Assembly: GCA_021432635.1 (NCBI GenBank)
Contig: MU270163.1
Location: 6,918-29,291, forward strand
Length of the DNA: 22,374 nt
Direction of reading: 5' to 3'
Source of the DNA: Thozetella sp. PMI_491
Taxonomy: Eukaryota > Ascomycota > Sordariomycetes > Chaetosphaeriales > Chaetosphaeriaceae
In this document: positions 1 through 9,461 of the stretch, piece after piece
Position numbering within the stretch: position 1 is the stretch's first letter
Layout of the letters: every line of letters begins with the position of its first letter
Made by a program: the position numbers and the translations under genes
The notes under the pieces: model-generated
Databases searched by the model: none
Told to the model about the DNA's origin: nothing
What the model saw: only the letters and a program-made list of their open reading frames with translations

Positions 1-330
1 TTAATTAGTATAAGCTTATACTAAAATTAAATTAATTTTTAAAATCTTATACTAAAATTAATTAATTAAAATTAATTAAATTAATACTAAAAATACTAAA
101 TTAATTTTCCAACCCTATCTATAACTAGTCACGAGAATTCTATTAGGGAGGACCTATATTTGTAGTTATATCCACACAGTTTCGCGAGTGCCAGTGCATC
201 AACACCTCTGCGAATCATAATACCGGCAGACGGGAAAACAGCCGAGAGTGATTCAGATTCCACTGCTTAGACGGGAAAATGGCTGAGAATGATGCAAGTT
301 CCACTGCACAACCGGGGAAAGTAGAAGGGT
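1..330. other. AT-rich low-complexity stretch, no gene
   Basis: The first 115 bases are almost pure A/T, built from repeated ATTAATTAA and TACTAAAATT words; the rest is of ordinary composition. I see no open frame or recognisable domain. It may be the edge of a decayed repeat, but it is too simple to assign. Confidence 0.6.
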
Positions 331-338
331 GAAGATAT

Positions 339-1589
339 ATGCCAGCCGGCTCTCGGTCAGGCATCTCCACTACTGATTCAACAAAAGACTCGTTCAAGTT
401 GTCGTACTCTAAGAACCACCAACTTTCTTTCCCGCACTCGCATGTCCTTCACAATGGCATCAGCTCTCCCTTCAAGCCACCCTTCCGCCATCTCTCCATC
501 TTCACCTCCAAAAACACAGCAGAGACAAAGGCAGATTTGCTCAAGAAATGGAAGGCCGCTGGCGTGGTGGTGGTCATTGGCGATGTGACCAACGCGGAGG
601 ACGTCGATGCTGCTTACAAATGCGAGGGGCCGATGCAATCATCTCATGCCTCGCGCGAGTTGCTCTACCCAAACAGATTGAGCTGATTCGCCTGGCGGAG
701 GAGTCTGGCACTGTAAAGTGGTTCTATCCGAGCTAGTACGGTACTGACGTTGAGTATGGCCCTGAGAGCGCGACTGAGAAGGCACATCAAAGCAGGTTGG
801 CATTCCGGAAGTATGCCCGCGGGAACGTTAAGAGGGTGCTGTCACATACTTAATCACTGGCCCCTGGGTTAACATGTATGCCTAAAATATTCTAGGCCTG
901 AATGGGAACGATATATTCAATGCTATCGAGAAGAGGGCTGTCATGATCGGAGGCCTCCAAGGAAAGATCGGCTTCTGTACATTGCGAGAGTAAGCTTCCT
1001 CCCCTCCCTTCGACAATATTCTCTACTTTTGAAAATCCCTGACGAGTGAATGGTTAATTCTCACGACTCGTAAACCAACCAGTGCTGGGAAGTGCATGAT
1101 CCTTGCTCTCCGCCATCCACAGTCTCCCGAGAGGATTCTAAGGCTACAATCATTCGTTGCGTCTCCCAAAGATATCTTGGCAGAAGCTGAGAAGCAAACC
1201 GGCGCCAAGTGGGTAGTATCATATACGCTTAAAGAGAACGTCAAGGAAATCGAAGCTAAAAGATGGGCAAACGAGGAGCCTGACGCTTATGCCGCTTCTC
1301 TCCGGCGGATCTGGGCAGAAAGAGGGACACTATATTGAGAAGAATGACAATGAAAAACTTGGCCTCAAGCCTGAGGATATGGACAGCTTGGCAACAGGGG
1401 TAGCGCAGATCCTCGACCATGGAAGAACCTGGTAATGCTGCAACACCTGCAAGAAATGACAGTCTAGTAGCTACTCCCTAGTCTCGAGACAAATTACCAA
1501 TAAGAGAGCTTGGCTTCTCCGAGATGCTTTCAGATGCGTTTCCCAAATTCGCAAAAGGAGGGTCTGATGTAGCTCCCCGACTAAGTTGA
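339..1589 (+). pseudogene. Broken NmrA-like / isoflavone reductase family gene
   Basis: Pieces in several frames match, in order, the NAD(P)-binding NmrA-like (isoflavone reductase-type) atypical short-chain dehydrogenases of fungi. Visible segments include KADLLKKWKAAG and VVIGDVTNAEDVDAAY (about 520-620), then KQIELIRLAEESGTVKWF (about 670-725), YGTDVEYGPESATEK after an in-frame TAG at 733-735, LITGPWVNMY (about 855), and ILAEAEKQTGAKW (about 1170). A normal-looking intron (GTAAGC...CCAG, 990-1082) joins LRD to AGKCMILALRHP in frame, so the exon pattern survives. Lesions: a frame change near 620-650, the TAG, a frame change near 840, and another near 1320-1330 before EKNDNEKLGLKPEDM. A last coding-like piece (ELGFSEMLSDAFPKFAKGG) runs to a TGA at 1589. 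The N-terminal glycine-rich nucleotide-binding motif is not visible. The family call is firm; the substrate is unknown. Confidence 0.75.
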
Positions 1590-2308
1590 CAAATAGCTAT
1601 TAGAGTTGAAGCTTGACTATTTCCTGTTCCTGATCTAGTATTAGAGTATAATAGGTAATAGGCCCATTGGAGGTAAACGCGATACGGATCCTATCTCTTC
1701 TCATTAATAATCGATTTCAATTTACCAAGATAAATTTTTGGAATTTTAATTTGATACTTTGCCGCAGATAAGAGCCGTATAAAGAGGATGTGAATGCCAA
1801 CCGAGAGCGGGGCGCTAAGTTCTACTTCATACTTTTACATCGCTATTATTACTATTTTCAAGAGACCCGCTGCATCCTCCCCGCCATGTCACTCCCCTTA
1901 ATGACATTTAAAACAGGGGACCGCATGTAGTAATAACTGCGCTATAAGCGGGAGTTATGATTCGAGCTAAACTCACTAAACTGATCACAGTTCAGTTTGA
2001 GTGTTTTGTTTCCCGTGGCTCTACTGGTCAGGTCTTATACTCAAATAACCATTTTGCACATGTCTACATACGTAAATACCTACAAGTCGCGCGGGACTAC
2101 TAAGTAACTAATTATCGCTACCCCTTTATTTTAAGAAGAAGGATTGCATAATCTTGCCCTCTATCGTCTTCTAAGTTTTCATCTAAATAGGACTATATAA
2201 TGCCCGATTTCGTTAAGTGTTAGGTAATTCCGTTAGTGTTCGCATCCTGCGTATCAATTCTGCCATAGTAGAGGATGAGAAGTATAATATCATCAGATTA
2301 CTCGATTG
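1590..2308. other. Intergenic, no gene seen
   Basis: This is moderately AT-rich sequence between the NmrA-like pseudogene and the 3' end of the regulator. I found no ORF with coding character and no repeat unit. It presumably holds the 3' flanks of both neighbours. Confidence 0.5.
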
Positions 2309-4105
2309 TTAATCAAACTGAACATTGTGGCATTCCGTCTCATGGCTTTGCCTCTTATGATCTCCTATTTTGAATCGTGTGCAAGTCAAAATCGCCCTTA
2401 GACGGGTCTCGCTCCACGATAGCTCTACCTTTACATGGTGGAACCTCGCCTCTTCCGGAACAACGGGCTCTTGATACGAGGAGCTCGGCAATATCTTGGA
2501 TCTTACAATGGTGAGGTCGTCCCTCGAAGCCGAGTCCTTTGCTGGTGGATCTGAGGGATAGCCCTCTTCTAGCGCCATGACTTTGGCTGCAACTCGGCTT
2601 AGCATCGGGCCAGTCCACATACCTTCTCTGTGCCTGCACATCTCTAGCATATGAATGGCTTTACGGCGGATTGCAGGGTCGCGACATTTAAGTGCTAAGA
2701 AGAGAATCGGCGGCAGCGATCCCATGTCAAGGGAAAACGACGCCTCAAGGTTGTCGCCACATATCGACGGCGACAGGACATTGGGCTCATACCAGCCGAT
2801 AAGGCTCAATACTTCTTCAAATTGAGAAAGGATTGAAGCAAAGCTGGATGTGAATGCGTCGTACGAAATTTGTCTGCTGCGAGAGAGACAAGTTCCTAGA
2901 ATAATGCTCGCCATCGTATGATAGTTTCGCAGAAGCCGAACTGATATCAGCTCAAGGATTGAGAACTTTGCAAATACTGATTTTGTAGAGCAGTGGTACG
3001 CTTCTTTCCATACGGACATACTATGCTGGAGCACGGCATATTTACGCATTATATCTGCCGATGCTTCCGATGTATCCGAGTCGGCCGCTTCAATCTGCCC
3101 CTCTAGATCAAGGGTAGCAATCAATAGCTGTTCAAGCGATAGTCTTGCACTTCGGACAGAGTTAAAAATGGGCGGAATACTCGTGCTGAGCTCAGATATG
3201 TGGGTGCAGGACGCGGTTCTTAAGCTTGGTGAGTGGTGGAAGAAGAGATCCAAGTGTAATGAAAGCCTTGTGAAGGCTTGGGATAGGTGCTTGTCGTCTG
3301 GTTGCCTTGGCAGCTTCCGTATTTCTTGTAAAAGAACAGCTCCATAATGATAATGGCGTTCTAGTGACTGGCGCTGACGTTGTAGGATCTCCAGGCAGAT
3401 GAACAAGACACATGTTGCTGCTGCGACTCTTAAGGAGCTGGCATCATTCCTCTCCAGCAAGCGATATAATTGTTGAATAGCCTTGTTATAATGTTGTAGC
3501 GATAAGGATTTATGTAGTTGTACTGTAGATTGCAGTGACGTGGAGTCATTTGGAGCTCGGGTTTCGAACCTCACGATGCGTGCACGGTAGGCAGATCCTA
3601 TAGCTAGGACTGCATGGAAGACAGCAGGCTCCACTGTACTAGTCTGTATAAGAAGATGGTCCCAGAAGTCTGACTTGAACATGCCGGATATTTTGAGCGT
3701 AGGACATTTGCAGAAGAAATCGAAGATGGCCTTGTCTTCCCTAGACATTTCCAAAAGGGAAACTTCGGGGTTGTGTTGACTAAGCGCGGATGATCTCCAG
3801 TACGTCGGCATGTAGTCGTTGAAATGGGTGTGAATCGAGCCTCCTCCCCATACACCATAGCCAGCGCAAACCCTTCCAGAATAGAGGCATCTATGGCAAG
3901 CGGGCCGGGCTTCATCGCACTTCAATCGCCGTAGCCTAGAGTCGGACAATTAGTGTAGACTCAGAGCAGCTTAACGGCGGGTACTGGGCTTAAGGGTAAG
4001 AAGAGAGGGGGGGACGCAGGCGCAGGCAGTTTGTAGCGGGTAGGAGGCGTACTTGCAAGTCTTGCAGCCCGTTTTCACATGCGATTTCCGGCCATTTTTG
4101 GGCAT
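2309..4105 (-). CDS. Zn2Cys6 fungal transcription factor
   Basis: This is a nuclear DNA-binding regulator, apparently intact. Exon 1 (4105-4053) and exon 2 (3935-2309) are joined by a 117-nt GT-AG intron that cuts the zinc cluster. Splicing gives C14-X2-C17-X6-C24-X6-C31-X2-C34-X6-C41, the canonical Zn2Cys6 binuclear cluster, in the context TGCKTCKLRRLKCDEARPAC. The product is 559 residues and the frame closes exactly. The remainder is helical and fits the fungal-specific regulatory (middle homology) region; a C-terminal block with LALKCRDPAIRRKAIHML and REGMWTG is typical of this subgroup. I chose the ATG at 4105 because the cluster then starts near residue 14 and position -3 is A; in-frame ATGs at 4141 and 4225 are alternatives. 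The gene is divergent from the aldo-keto reductase at 4770, which is a plausible target. Its ligand and pathway are unknown. Confidence 0.88.
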
Positions 4106-4305
4106 AATTCCGACCTCAGAGGACAGCACCCGTGACGACATTGAAATCGGAACTCGAGTACGAATCTCAATTAGCGCATTGGCCTTGGCCTGGAAACGGT
4201 AAAGAGGAAAGATGAGTGGTGGCAATTGAACCAGAATGTTGCAGAGGGGGTGAACTATCCAGTCTGGGGTTTATTTCGTCTAGCGCTACGCGTCATGCAA
4301 TCCTC

Positions 4306-4330
4306 GCGGACATAGCGGATGTAAGCGGAT
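4306..4330 (+). promoter_or_regulatory. Three phased GCGGA boxes in the divergent promoter
   Basis: GCGGA occurs at 4306-4310, 4315-4319 and 4325-4329, so start-to-start spacing is 9 and 10 bp, close to one helical turn. The last two extend to GCGGAT. Zn2Cys6 factors typically bind CGG triplets singly or as direct, inverted or everted repeats, so this is a candidate operator for the divergently transcribed regulator. Binding itself is inference. Confidence 0.4.
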
Positions 4331-4660
4331 CCTAGCAGAAGGTGGGGACACCGGGAAGGGAGGCCCCTCATTGGATAGCATCGCGGGAAGATACTGCCAC
4401 CAGTCCACGATAGAGATTGGTTACTTACTCGAGCGAGTGTTCAAAATTGGAGTTTGTGGGTCTTGCGGGATTGGTAGCTTTTAATTGGCTTCAACTCGTT
4501 TCGAACGAGGTCCACACCAGGCTCCAGAGGCCAATACCCCTTGATGATTAGTCAAACTAAGGAAAAGTGTATCGTTCCATCTTGTCAAGAATACAGGAAG
4601 TGAGAGCAAATCAAGCACTATAGCCGAGCCAGTAAGGACAGCTCGAGGGCCACGGTCGGA

Positions 4661-4670
4661 GTATTTATAT
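4661..4670 (+). promoter_or_regulatory. Candidate TATA element of the aldo-keto reductase
   Basis: GTATTTATAT lies about 100 bp upstream of the ATG at 4770, a reasonable distance for a fungal TATA element plus a short leader. No transcription start can be read from sequence. Confidence 0.35.
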
Positions 4671-4769
4671 GTCTGCAATGGCCTCCCCAATTCTCACAGA
4701 CCGAATCACCACCCCACAGCACAAGCCACTGTCTTCTACGCATCGCAAAGCACTAAGATTTCCAGCAAA

Positions 4770-5895
4770 ATGTCTATTCTTCGTCAACTAGGCCGCAGGG
4801 GTCCACAGGTTGCAGCCATTGGCTTCGGTGCCATGAGTATTGGCGGTGCGTATGGTCCGGCCGGGTCTGACGAGGAACGCTTCAAGCTTCTGGATCGGGC
4901 TCACGAGCTGGGCACCACATTCTGGGATACGGCGGATATTTACGGTGACAGCGAAGAAGTCATTGGAAAGTGGTTTGCCAAGACCGGAAAGCGGAATGAC
5001 ATTTTCCTGGCCAGCAAATTTGGCCTCGTCTTCAAAGATTCCGGGGTAGCAATTAACTCGAGCCCCGAATACGTGAAAGCTGCGTGTGAGTCGAGCCTGA
5101 AGCGTCTAGGAGTTGAGGTGATCGACCTTTACTACTGCCATCGAGTTGACGGAGTGACCCCTGTCGAGAAAACAATCGAGGCCATGGTTGAGCTGAAGAA
5201 GTAGGTTTATCATGCCACGACAGAGCATCCTTCTCGTCACCCTACTTACGCAAATAACGACAGCCAGGGCAAGATCAAGTATTTAGGAATAAGCGAAGTA
5301 TCATCCGACACGCTTCGTCGCGCCCACGCGGTGCACCCAATCTCTGCCCTGCAGATGGAGTATAGCCCATTCTGCCTCGATATCGAGAACCCCAAAATTG
5401 CTCTGCTCGACACATGTCGCGAACTAGGCATAGCCGTCGTCGCATACAGCCCCATGGGGCGTGGCTTACTCACAGGTGTTAAAACGGCAGAGGATGTAGC
5501 TAAAGACACCTTCTTATCCACGGTGCCGAAATTCTCAAAGGAAAACTTCCCCAAGATCATGAAGTTGGTAGAAAAGATCAAAGAAGTCGCGACCAAAAAG
5601 AGCTGTACTGCGGCGCAGCTCACCTTGGCTTGGGTTTTGGCCCAAGGTGACGACTTTTTCGCCATTCCTGGGACTAGAAGCCCCAAGTACCTCGAGGAGA
5701 ACTTCAGGGCCATGGATATAACTCTGACCAGCCAAGAAAAGGAGGATATTCGTGAGGCCGTCAGGCAAACAGAGATTCCAGGGGATAGATACCCGGCCTT
5801 GTAAGTCATGATACTGCCACGACTGTCGAACTTGACTAAAAGTGCTTAGCTTTGGCCCGCAATTTATGATCGGTGATAGTCCGGCTCTGTCTTAA
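4770..5895 (+). CDS. Aldo-keto reductase (YakC-like), three exons
   Basis: This is a cytosolic NAD(P)H-dependent carbonyl reductase of the aldo-keto reductase superfamily. Exons are 4770-5200, 5264-5800 and 5850-5895; introns of 63 nt (GTAGGT...CAG) and 49 nt (GTAAGT...TTAG, with TGACTAA as likely branch site). The spliced frame gives 337 residues, a normal length. The AKR catalytic tetrad is visible: D53 and Y58 (in [13 protein letters not shown]), K83 (ASKFGLV) and H124 (LYYCHRVD). The N-terminal [20 protein letters not shown] is the usual first strand. Without splicing intron 2, the frame would end at TAA 5802-5804 after RYPAL. Splicing instead yields a tail ending in GDSPALS, close to the DTPAL-type end of YakC relatives, so I prefer the spliced form. 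The start has a good context (GCAAAATGT). Substrate unknown; possibly regulated by the divergent Zn2Cys6 factor. Confidence 0.9.
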
Positions 5896-5988
5896 GAGAT
5901 GAACCTTGAGACTGTGCTTTTAATACCATCAAGTTTGATAGCATAGCCCCCCAAATTCATCTAGTCTTTTAGACTGTAACTTAAGACG

Positions 5989-5994
5989 AATAAA
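5989..5994 (+). terminator. Candidate polyadenylation signal
   Basis: An AATAAA hexamer lies about 95 bp past the stop of the aldo-keto reductase, in AT-rich DNA. Fungal poly(A) signals are loose, so this is only suggestive. Confidence 0.25.
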
Positions 5995-6141
5995 ATTTGG
6001 AATTAATAATACAAGCGGAGATTTTCTTTACCCTAGTTGTGACCAGAAAAAAACGCAACCGTTGACAAGAAAGACTAGGATGGGCGAGCATCTCTGTTCT
6101 ATTCTGACTATCGGGAGACTACAGAGGTATTAATGAAACCG

Positions 6142-6497
6142 GGGGCGGTTACTCACCGGAAAGATCGCTTTGGCTAGACAGTTCTGCCGTATGCGATTGA
6201 AAGAAGTCAGTGGACTCGCAGCACCGTTAGTGGAAAGTGGGGCAGATCTCAATTCCCGAGACAAATCCGGCAACATGCATTTGATCCTGACGAACGCGAA
6301 GTACCAAAGCTTCTGAGGGGTGGGGGGCGGATGTCAATTGTGTGGGCAAAAACGAACACACGGCACTTTTCCGGGCTGCTGTATCGAGAGACGCTAGAAT
6401 CACCGGTTTAATACTTAGCTACGGCGTGGGTTTCAATCTAAGCAACAGTGTAGGAGACACCACAGCATCTCAGATTATTATATTTATGAGATCATGA
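6142..6497 (+). pseudogene. Ankyrin-repeat protein relic
   Basis: No full ORF exists, but three frames in succession read as ankyrin repeats. The first is GAVTHRKDRFG, stop, TVLPYAIER from 6142. The second is LVESGADLNSRDKSGN (about 6227-6274). After a further shift come EVPKLLRGG and then, in the frame of 6324, GADVNCVGKNEHTALFRAAV followed by LILSYGVGFNLSNSVGDT, ending at TGA 6495-6497. The GADxN and xGxTxLxxA signatures at about 33-residue spacing are characteristic of the family. Frame changes and a TAG show it is dead. Ankyrin arrays are often the C-terminal part of larger fungal proteins; the rest is not recognisable here. Confidence 0.65.
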
Positions 6498-6659
6498 CTA
6501 AGTGGACAAGTAGACTATAAACCTACCGCTCTAGAGAGGTGCCATTTTACGGTGATAGGAGATTTAAGACATGCCCGGCGCCGAGGATTGATGATATAGT
6601 ACGCATTGATCCCTGTCCAGGCTGACTTGGAGTCGTAGCGGCCCAGTGCGTACTGTGGA

Positions 6660-7833
6660 TCACGGCCACTTGCCGAGCAGGGCCATTATCTCAGCGCCTA
6701 GGTATAGACACATCATCGTGAAGGTGATCTGCTTTTTGTCCCGCGTAGGGCTGGGCTCGAAGATGAAGTCGCGGGCAAGCAGCTCAACTAGACCGGTGTA
6801 GATGAGAATGCCCGCTGAGATTGAGTCGAAAACACATGGCACAATGTCGCAGTAAAGGGCCCGCTGTCGTGGGTGGTGCGCAGCCCGAGGCCGATGACGA
6901 TGGCAATCGGTGTCATTAAGCCGTAGCAGGGACAGAAGAACCACGGCAGCCAGCTCAAGTCCTCAGGGAAGGGGATAGCGGACAGACGGGCGCCGATTCC
7001 GAGGCCCTCGAAGCTCTGGTGGGAGACTAGCATAAGATAAAGAGTAGCGAACTCGTGGCCGGCGACACCGAGGTTGAGTCCGATGATAACGGAGTGGAAG
7101 ACGACACCAAACTCGAGGATTAAAAACGCGGCGATTTGCTGTCAGAAGCTGCGTTCTGCCTCAGCGACGATGCGTCATTGCCCTCTCCACGGCTAGCCTT
7201 AGTTTTCTCGTTCTCGTAGGACCCTTCGTTCTCTTGTCCGCCCAACTCGGGGTCCTGCACCCGGTCTCTGCCGGTGGGCAGACTACCAGTGGGGGTTTCA
7301 CCATCGACGGCGTTGTCGTGAAATGCCTTTCGGCCCGGTACGACCACGTTTTCCAGGCCGGTGCCATGAGCACCACTGCGCCCGTACTTGGTCTCGACGT
7401 ACCACTCGGCGACGAAATCCAACAGGAAGATAGTCATGACAGAAGTCATCGCAATGGCCGTGGGCCACGAGTAGTCGGCCCAGTGGCCAGTCATGCCCAC
7501 GCATGTGTTGGGGCCGATCTCACCATAGGCCGGGTCGAGTAGGTGAATGAGGGCCGTGGCGACGATGACGCCGGCTCCAAAGTAGCGCAAAAATAAGTTC
7601 ACGTAAAGCGGAATCTTTAGTCGGCGGGCGAACGGTCGTGGCTAGCACAGGAAACACCGTCGCAGCTGTCGAGACTATGAGAATGACGAATAGAGCGGAA
7701 ATTCGAGCGCCCAGTTGGCCATCATAGTTGTGCCACTGGCATTGAGGCAGCGGACGATATCAGTCGTGTCGGCCTAGTCAAGGTCTACATTCGACGGGTC
7801 GAAGGTGTAGTTGCCATCGGTATCGTCTGCCAT
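6660..7833 (-). pseudogene. Broken ZIP-family zinc/iron transporter
   Basis: Read on the minus strand, the fragments form a ZRT/IRT-like (ZIP) plasma-membrane metal transporter. The gene begins MADDTDGNYTFDPSNVDLD at 7833 and meets TAG at 7776-7774. It resumes with ADTTDIVRCLN, then in another frame a first membrane helix (ISALFVILIVSTAATVFPVL). A third frame gives LFLRYFGAGVIVATALIHLL and CVGMTGHWADYSW, then a polar loop. Next come VIIGLNLGVAGHEF and SHQSFEGLGIGARLSAIPF, the metal-binding helices TM4-TM5 with their His and Glu intact. After another shift, SISAGILIYTGLVELLARDF leads to the typical ending GAEIMALLGKWP and the stop at 6660. All landmarks of a full-length gene are present, but at least three frame changes and one stop make it non-functional as read. 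Confidence 0.82.
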
Positions 7834-8544
7834 GGTGTGAAGTTGAAGCCGAGCGGGTTGGTCGACGCGAAGAGAAAATTCGAAACAAGTAAAAACAAGC
7901 AATAGGGGATGGCTATTTAGATGAGGCTGATATAGGCTGTGCAAGGTATTGGTTCCCGTCTGGATGGAAGCTCCGTTGCAGGTACCCATGTCTAAACTCC
8001 GTGAGAAGCTTGGCTGCGTCGGATACAGAAGACAAGGGGAGAGAGAGGATAGTCCCGTCTTAAGACAGTTTGTGTCATGCTTCCTAGAGTTAGGAAATCG
8101 GGCCACGTCCCGAGGCCAGGAAGGCACCCCGGGCCCATTCCATCTTAGTCGCAAGGCCCCTCGCATGGACGGCAGCTTTGGGGACATCCAGGTGTTTTGG
8201 GCTACTACCCCTCGTGGCTAACGAGCCATAAGCGGCAAGGGCAGGCGACTCTGAAACTAGAGGATGGGTTATGGGCCGGATGATTGGGTGGAGCCGGCAT
8301 ACCTTCGGCGCGCGAGATGAGAAGAGGAGAGTGCTTGTTAAGTGCCTTGATGGGTAGACTACGAGTACGCAGCTGTTCCGGGATGCATAGCGGGCGGGTT
8401 TTATATGGGCTTAGGGCCAATAAAGCCGTCTCGGTTTCAATCTATGACTTATTCCGCGCGCGCTGTGCGCCAAGACCGGGCCCACAGGTTGGGGGTCCGG
8501 GTGCGGATGCTCACAGTGCAGTCTGCCCGCGCCGGCTAGCCACC
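7834..8544. other. Intergenic, no confident gene
   Basis: This is the upstream flank of the ZIP pseudogene followed by a GC-rich patch (about 8450-8540). Several frames are open here only because GC-rich DNA has few stops. I could not recognise a protein. A frame open from 8284 runs into the ORF described at 8545. Confidence 0.4.
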
Positions 8545-8982
8545 ATGTCCGACAACAGATTGTTTTGCATCTACTAGATCGAGACTCAGCTGTTGGATTG
8601 GAAGGGGAAGGTCGACATCGACAACATCAAGCTGCTGATATTCCTATATGCCTATGAGCGCCTAGTCCACAGCTGTTCTGCTGACTTATATACTCTAGGC
8701 GCTCTTAAGTAGAATACTCTTAACATAGAGGTATTAGTTATTAAATACCTGCTGGACCTAGAGCAGGTATTACTCGAGAAGGCCTACACTAAACCGGGTA
8801 CGGGATTAGGGTGCTACAGCAGGCCGATGCAGGTAAAAGCGGCGCAGGATCACAGCACCAGCACTGGCCCGGGTCCCGGCCAGGCGCTTCATCCTCCCAA
8901 CAAGGGTTATATAGACAGCTACGCGAGTCATCGACCAGTTCATCTCATTCCCTCGCACGATAGTCAAATAATATTGTTATAA
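8545..8982 (+). pseudogene. Unrecognised ORF interrupted by two TAG codons
   Basis: From an ATG in a strong context (GCCACCATGTCC) one frame stays open for 145 codons to TAA 8980-8982 except for TAG at 8575-8577 and 8710-8712. The encoded sequence looks protein-like: IETQLLDWKGKVDIDNIKLL, LIFLYAYERL, NTLNIEVLVIKYLLDLEQVL, then a Gly/Pro-rich tail. A single C-to-T change in a CAG codon would explain each TAG, matching decay elsewhere in the window. I do not recognise the family. It could be a dead helical protein or a chance frame; the lack of any frameshift favours a once-real gene. Confidence 0.35.
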
Positions 8983-9461
8983 GTTTCGGCTTCTATAGTA
9001 GTTATCTAAGGACTGAATTCTAAAGATGAAGTAGCGTTATAATAGCCCGATGCTTCTATATAAATTGTATATTCCGGGCTCTCTGGCCTCTAGCATTCAA
9101 GGGTTTAAAATGTTTATTTCCTAGCCCCAGCTCGGCCGCATTTCTGCAACCTATAGAAGCCACTCAACTATGAATTCAGTACTCACCGGCTTATTTCAGG
9201 ATTATCAAGTGTTTCCAGCGGATATAATATGGTCTCCTGGTGAAGCGTAAAATTAAAATCCCCGGCTCCTTACCTCAGATTAATCTACTTGCCTTACTCG
9301 TCGAATTTCACCAGAGACGCAAATTAGAGCCACAATTAATTGCTATTCTCATCATAGATGAGGAATATTAGATACCCAGTTGGAGATATAGGGGCCTGGA
9401 GGAAGATACACGACGTAGACGAAACCTATCAACACTGACTATATCTGTACTATTGTTGTAC
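8983..9461. other. Intergenic, nothing recognised
   Basis: Ordinary to AT-rich sequence between the interrupted ORF and the 3' end of the membrane-protein pseudogene. No ORF, repeat or RNA gene could be supported. Confidence 0.45.

Noticed and set aside
5246..5809. 187-codon minus-strand frame opposite the aldo-keto reductase
   Set aside because: It is the antisense of exon 2, which has clear family motifs; the antisense product shows no domain.
7234..7542. 102-codon plus-strand frame
   Set aside because: It is the complement of the ZIP loop region, and GC-rich DNA gives long spurious frames.
7774..8187. 137-codon minus-strand frame starting upstream of the ZIP gene
   Set aside because: Only its last 19 codons (from 7833) match the ZIP N-terminus; the upstream part is leader sequence that happens to be open.
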